A stretch of DNA of 64,000 bases from positions 60,088 to 124,087 of the forward strand of contig CAZLHI010000006.1 in assembly GCA_964559435.1 (NCBI GenBank), read 5' to 3'. The position numbers and the translations under genes are program-made. Numbering within the stretch: position 1 is the first letter of the stretch; each line of letters begins with the position of its first letter. The notes beneath the pieces are model-generated. The model did not search any database, was not told where the DNA came from, and saw only the letters and a list, made by a program, of their open reading frames with translations. The DNA is from Hebobacterum sp964559435. GTDB taxonomy: Bacteria > Armatimonadota > Hebobacteria > Hebobacterales > Hebobacteraceae. Shown piece by piece: positions 59,967 to 64,000 of this stretch.

Positions 59967-61931
59967 ATGCGCATAGCTCGCATCCATATCGAGAACTTCC
60001 GCTGCATCGACGAGTTGACGTGGGAGCCGCGACAGCAGAACGCACTCGTCGGCCAGAACAACTCCGGCAAGAGCACCATCCTTGCCGCTCTCGAACTGGC
60101 TCTAAGCCCGTCGATTCGCCTCTACCCGGACTCATTCTCGGAGTACGACTTCCACAACCGGGACCGCACAAAGCCCATCATCATAGATGTGGCCTTCGGC
60201 GAACTCGCCGAGGATGGTGGCGAGACAGCTCGCTTTGCCGACCATCTGGAGCCGGGGGCCAGCGCTGACGCGGTTCGTCTTGAGGCAGAGGCCCCCTGTG
60301 TACTTGACGAGGAGGACCTCTTCCTCAGAGTGAGGTTCGAGTGCACCTATGACGAGGCGAGCTGCGAATACCACTTCCGCACATACTACCGGAAATGGGA
60401 AGATCAAGACGACCGGGACAATCACGTCACCACTCGCGACAAGGAGGCCTTCGGCCTGCAAATGCTCCGTGCCGACCGCCAGGTGGAGCGGGCCTACGGC
60501 TTTGCCCCATATTCAGTCCTGAGCCGCCTCCTAAGGCAGCAGGACGTGAACCTGGCCGCTCAAAGCGCAGACATGGTGGCCCAGGCTCGCAACATTGCAC
60601 ACCTACTCCTGCAGAACACTGAATTCGCGGCGCTCATGGAACGCCTCGCCAAGGACACAGACGCGGTAGTGCCGCTCGCCAGTACCGATTCCTTCCACGA
60701 CCGCCTAGCATTCGAGGTCTCCGACCTCAGTGAGAGGGGCATCCTGCACACGCTTGAGCTCTTCGTTTGCACCGCCCTCTGCGAGGAGCGCTCTCCCGTC
60801 AGCAAGCAGGGATCGGGCATCCGAAACGCTATGGTTCTCTCTGGACTGCTCCTCCTTGCACGGAGGGCGAAGCAGAAGCATGATGCTCCCACCCTCATTG
60901 TCGCGGTCGAGGAGCCCGAGCTCTCCCTGCATCCCCATGCCCAACGCTACCTGCTGGGTGCTCTCCAGGATGCTGCTACCCAGCTCATTGTCAGCACGCA
61001 TTCGCCGACCGTGGCCCAAAGCTTCAAGCTCGAAGCCCTGGCCCTTGTGCGGAGGGACCGTGGCGCAGTGCAGATCAAGCGAATGCCATCCCTTGGGGGC
61101 AAGGCAACAGCTTTCCACAAGCAGATAGCTCGCCATGCCCCCGGCGTGCTCGCCGACGCATACTTCTCCGAGGCCGTGTTGCTTGTAGAAGGTCCCACGG
61201 ATCGCGCTGCCCTCTCTGAGTTCTCCAGGGTATGCGCCGCGGAACACCCCGCCGCAGGACTGGATCGCATGGTGCTCTCCATCATCGATGTCGGCGGGAT
61301 AAGCGGTAACGTGAACCTGGCAGATGCCCTTCGGGAAGGCCTGGGCATCCCCGTGGGCGCCCTTGTCGACCGGAAGGGCGAGGACGAAACTCAGATTGAT
61401 GCCATCAAGGCAGCTTGTCATACAACCATAGCTATGCCTGCTCCGGACAGTCGCTTTGATCCCCCAGACTGCTTCTCCGACCTAGAGGGGCTAGTGTGCT
61501 ACCAGACCACGATTGCACAACTGGTCGAGTGCGTGAAGAGCATGCACGTAATTGATGCGCCCGAAGGGAAGACCCTTCATGAGTGGGCCGTCGGGCGCAT
61601 ATGGGGCCGGAACCCCGATCTCGGGCAAGCTCTCCAGTGCCGTCTCGGCACTGACCAGTCTCTCGGCGACTTAGCCCCTCACCTTCAGCACCTTGAGGAC
61701 GATCCTGGCTTCGGCAAGACAGTCGTCAGGAAGGCGATGAAGGAGGCCTTCTTCGCGACAGACAAGTCGGCCTTGCGCGCCTCCGCTTGGGCGGGCGCGT
61801 TCCAGCCGGAGACAGTGCCGCCTGCCCTTCGACGGATCCTAGAGCATCTGCAGAAGTGGCATGCCAGCCGCTTCTGCACCTCAGCGTGGCTCCCGGAGGC
61901 CAAGCATGTCCAACTCCAACTCGACGGCTGA
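59967..61931 (+). CDS. gajA: Gabija-type OLD-family ATPase/TOPRIM nuclease
   Basis: A 654-residue OLD-family protein. The ABC-type ATPase part has Walker A VGQNNSGKST (residues 28-37), signature-like GSGIRNAMVLSGLLLL, and Walker B LIVAVEEPELSLHPHAQ (about 308-324), then HSPTVAQSF. The TOPRIM domain has AVLLVEGPTDRAAL (about 404-417), IIDVGG and VGALVDRKGEDE, the acidic residues of the nickase/nuclease site. ATG 59967 is chosen for GGAGGGGG upstream. Its end overlaps the UvrD-like helicase gene by 26 bases. OLD nuclease plus UvrD helicase is the Gabija anti-phage arrangement, where GajA cuts invading DNA; known GajA proteins are somewhat shorter. Confidence 0.82.
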   Translation: MRIARIHIENFRCIDELTWEPRQQNALVGQNNSGKSTILAALELALSPSIRLYPDSFSEYDFHNRDRTKPIIIDVAFGELAEDGGETARFADHLEPGASADAVRLEAEAPCVLDEEDLFLRVRFECTYDEASCEYHFRTYYRKWEDQDDRDNHVTTRDKEAFGLQMLRADRQVERAYGFAPYSVLSRLLRQQDVNLAAQSADMVAQARNIAHLLLQNTEFAALMERLAKDTDAVVPLASTDSFHDRLAFEVSDLSERGILHTLELFVCTALCEERSPVSKQGSGIRNAMVLSGLLLLARRAKQKHDAPTLIVAVEEPELSLHPHAQRYLLGALQDAATQLIVSTHSPTVAQSFKLEALALVRRDRGAVQIKRMPSLGGKATAFHKQIARHAPGVLADAYFSEAVLLVEGPTDRAALSEFSRVCAAEHPAAGLDRMVLSIIDVGGISGNVNLADALREGLGIPVGALVDRKGEDETQIDAIKAACHTTIAMPAPDSRFDPPDCFSDLEGLVCYQTTIAQLVECVKSMHVIDAPEGKTLHEWAVGRIWGRNPDLGQALQCRLGTDQSLGDLAPHLQHLEDDPGFGKTVVRKAMKEAFFATDKSALRASAWAGAFQPETVPPALRRILEHLQKWHASRFCTSAWLPEAKHVQLQLDG

Positions 61932-63780
61932 GCCGGATCCGTCGCAACAGGACGTTATCGACTGTCAGGCCCCCAATATTCTCGTCACTGCGCCGCCCGG
62001 CCGGGGCAAGACGCTAGTCGCCATCTGGAAAGCTCAGCGTATCATTGACTCCGCGGTGCTACGCCCCTGGCAGAAGGTGCTTTTCCTATCGTTCTCGCGC
62101 AGCGCCGTGGCACAGGTTGCTCGAGGTGCCCGACAGCACCTCTGTCTCGACCACCGGGCCCGCATCGAGATGGCGACATACCATTCCTTCTTCTTTCGGG
62201 TCATCAAGGCATACGGGCGGTACGCCGGATTGCCCCGCAGTCTCGACATACTGTGGGGCCCTCAGAGACTCCGGCTCTGCCGCCAGCTTCTCAGAGAGAT
62301 CGGGGTCGACTGCTCTGGCCGGAGTAGACGAGCTCTCGAGAACTGGGCCGCGGCGCTAACTCAATCTGGCCACGCCCCGCCGGCCATCGAAGAGGGCGTC
62401 TCCGGTGTCGCTGGGCTTGGCGCTATCGCATCCCAAATCGCCGAAGCCAAGGAGTCCTGGCCCGGGGAGACCGGCAGAATCCACTTCGACGACTTCGCTT
62501 ACTACGCTCACGACCTGCTGTCGAGCAGCGAGCGTCTGAGACAGGCGTTCCGAATGGCATATCCCGTGGTCATCGCCGATGAGTTCCAGGACACCAATGC
62601 TGAGCAGTGGGCGATACTGCAACTCCTGTCTGAGGGAAACTCCCTCATCGCGTTCGCCGATCTGCATCAACTCATCTTCGCCAGCTTCGGGGCCTCACAT
62701 CACCGGCTGGACGACCTCAGCTCCTCTCGAAGCCCCACTGAATTGGCGCTCACTCAGAACTACCGGATGCACCCGGACATCGAGCGATTCGCGCAAGCAG
62801 TAGCATCGCTTGCGGCCGCCCATTCGGACAGCGGCGCACTGGCCAATCGCAAGTCCTCCGTAGTCATCAAGGACAAACCCACGCTTCCCCTCCAAGCCTA
62901 CGCCATTAAGTGGTCGATCACGCAGGCCCGCGCCAAATCGGTTGCCGTTCTTGCACCTAGGAACGAGGACGTTAGGACGATCTCCGCATGTCTCTTCAGA
63001 GAGACAAAGAAGACTCGAGTCATCTACCACGAGAAGATCACCGAGCAGGACTGCTCGCCCGCGGCCGCCGACGCCGCGCTAGCATTGGCCGAGGTCCACC
63101 TCACGCGCTCGCTGGCTGCGCTCCATCGCTTCGGCTCAGCCCTATCATGTATGTGCGGGAATCCCGACGCTGACTGCGCTGACCTGTTGCTCCAGTGCAA
63201 TCCGGGGGAAGCGGAAGTGCGTCCGGGTCGGCCGAAGCCCTTCAGTGGAGCTTGCAGAGTGCTCGCGCCGCGTCTTTGGCGTCTTGTATCCTCTTATCTG
63301 GAAACGAAGCACAGTGATCTCGACGCCCTGCTCCAGAACGCCTTCATCACGCTTGAGCAGATGGCCAAGCAAGACAAGAAGCTAGGCTCCGACCTTTCTT
63401 CGAGACTGGCAGATGAGCGCGATGATCTGACGCGGTCCCTCTGCACCTTCCTCTCTCAAGGTGCGGGCAGCCTAGATCTCGAGGGGTTTCGCAAGGTCAT
63501 CGCGAAGAGTAGGCTGCAGGCGGCCCTCCTGGACACCGGCCCGCCGCCACAGAGAGTACAGGTCATGACGATGCACAAGGCGAAGGGCCGCGAGTTCGAC
63601 CATGTCTACGTGCTGAACCTGTCTGAGGGTGTCTTCCCGCACCCCTCCGCGCTCTGTAATCCCGAACGCCTCAAGGACGCTGTCAACCTCCTTTACGTCG
63701 CAGCGACCAGAGCGAAGGAGCGTCTCGAGCTCTGGTACACGACCGGCAAGCCAAGCCAACTGCTCCAGCCATTCTTGTGA
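61906..63780 (+). CDS. gajB: UvrD/Rep-like superfamily 1 helicase, Gabija GajB-type
   Basis: A 624-residue SF1 helicase. Motif I is TAPPGRGKT (28-36), motif II VVIADEFQDTN (about 222-232), motif III SLIAFADLHQLIF, motif IV LALTQNYR, motif V VMTMHKAKGREFDHVYVL (about 553-570) and motif VI NLLYVAATRAKERLEL. An insertion near residues 400-435 has CMCGNPDADC, a Cys-rich stretch not standard for UvrD. GGAGG lies 6 bases upstream of ATG 61906, which is inside the upstream gene (26-base overlap). Length is within the range of SF1 helicases and above many GajB proteins. Its partner is the OLD nuclease. Confidence 0.82.
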   Translation: MSNSNSTAEPDPSQQDVIDCQAPNILVTAPPGRGKTLVAIWKAQRIIDSAVLRPWQKVLFLSFSRSAVAQVARGARQHLCLDHRARIEMATYHSFFFRVIKAYGRYAGLPRSLDILWGPQRLRLCRQLLREIGVDCSGRSRRALENWAAALTQSGHAPPAIEEGVSGVAGLGAIASQIAEAKESWPGETGRIHFDDFAYYAHDLLSSSERLRQAFRMAYPVVIADEFQDTNAEQWAILQLLSEGNSLIAFADLHQLIFASFGASHHRLDDLSSSRSPTELALTQNYRMHPDIERFAQAVASLAAAHSDSGALANRKSSVVIKDKPTLPLQAYAIKWSITQARAKSVAVLAPRNEDVRTISACLFRETKKTRVIYHEKITEQDCSPAAADAALALAEVHLTRSLAALHRFGSALSCMCGNPDADCADLLLQCNPGEAEVRPGRPKPFSGACRVLAPRLWRLVSSYLETKHSDLDALLQNAFITLEQMAKQDKKLGSDLSSRLADERDDLTRSLCTFLSQGAGSLDLEGFRKVIAKSRLQAALLDTGPPPQRVQVMTMHKAKGREFDHVYVLNLSEGVFPHPSALCNPERLKDAVNLLYVAATRAKERLELWYTTGKPSQLLQPFL

Positions 63781-64000
63781 CGAACCATACCCGCCGTCCG
63801 CAACTGGCCCGCCCCAGCGCTTAGCAGACGGCCCCGTCCTGTCCAGAAACTCATCCGCTCGCCAGAATGCCGTCACGGCGGACTCATGGGTCCCCGACAA
63901 GGACCGGCGGTTCCGTCGCCGTGTAAGAAACACACGTGAGCGTATCCACTAAAGAATCTCTTGCCTTATAGTGATAGCTCTGGGAACAGGCCAGAATGCT
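63781..64000. other. right-edge region without recognised gene
   Basis: These 220 bases after the helicase stop show no protein-like frame on either strand. The final part (63950-63980) becomes A/T-richer, which could be the start of a promoter for a gene beyond the window. Confidence 0.35.

Noticed and set aside
1..64000. CRISPR array
   Set aside because: No regularly spaced direct repeats with unique spacers were found; the repeats seen are palindromic or short tandem units.

Overview
The window reads as one contiguous, gene-dense, GC-rich bacterial chromosome segment (about 63-65% G+C by spot counts), with bacterial-style Shine-Dalgarno sites, frequent ATGA/GTGA overlaps and many GTG starts. 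It contains 2-oxoacid:ferredoxin oxidoreductase, an aldehyde ferredoxin oxidoreductase with a poly-ferredoxin, UROD-like corrinoid-type methyltransferase, DUF4091 and other glycan-active proteins, tandem Gfo/Idh/MocA oxidoreductases, and an AMIN amidase with GerMN. Together these suggest an uncultivated, probably anaerobic, carbohydrate- and uronate-degrading bacterium. An Armatimonadota-like or similar candidate phylum is my guess; no rRNA or ribosomal protein is present to settle it.

Layout. 0-5 kb: end of a probable alanine dehydrogenase, an alpha/beta hydrolase, proB, then a three-gene 2-oxoacid:ferredoxin oxidoreductase operon. 5-15 kb: secreted STN-like protein, Nudix hydrolase, a stand-alone two-blade GyrA-C-terminal-like protein, M48 lipoprotein protease, tldD-tldE, GerMN protein plus cell-wall amidase, TPR protein. 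15-20 kb (minus strand): MTAP/PNP-type phosphorylase, a UbiA-like membrane protein lacking its first Asp motif, UROD-like protein, DUF4091 protein. 20-26 kb: ferredoxin-AOR pair and a sugar ABC transporter (two permeases and a binding protein, no ATPase). 26-33 kb (minus): SDR, AAC(3)-like acetyltransferase, aldolase-SDR fusion, long MDR dehydrogenase, PHP-domain protein. 33-38.6 kb (plus): gnd, a palindromic repeat element, LarA-like protein, UxaE tagaturonate epimerase, HAD phosphatase. 38.6-46 kb (minus): RCK potassium channel, two Gfo/Idh/MocA paralogs, a 2-hydroxyacid dehydrogenase, and a DHOD-GltD-ferredoxin fusion. 46-53 kb (plus): KDG kinase, KDPG aldolase, fructuronate/mannonate-type SDR, a large secreted glycan-active protein and nagA. 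53-56 kb (minus): tRNA-Thr(GGT), tRNA-Tyr, DUF2723 membrane protein, a GIY-YIG protein and tRNA-Thr(TGT). 56-64 kb: an accessory/defence island with a PD-(D/E)xK-SEC-C protein of lower G+C, a tyrosine recombinase, and an OLD-family ATPase/TOPRIM nuclease followed by an overlapping UvrD-like helicase, i.e. a Gabija-type pair.

How it works together. gnd, larA-like, uxaE, kdgK, eda and the SDR together outline hexuronate/aldonate breakdown through tagaturonate, fructuronate and 2-keto-3-deoxygluconate, although no mannonate dehydratase or uronate isomerase is visible here. Pyruvate and other 2-oxoacids or aldehydes could feed ferredoxin through the VorABC-like complex and AOR. The two most unusual items are (i) an exact copy of the last 21 bases of tRNA-Thr(TGT) lying at the far end of a GIY-YIG gene that starts just downstream of that tRNA, giving the architecture of a minimal tRNA-integrated element, and (ii) the 97-residue stand-alone gyrase-pinwheel protein. 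The Gabija-like pair beside a recombinase and an uncharacterised nuclease-like protein is the clearest defence locus.
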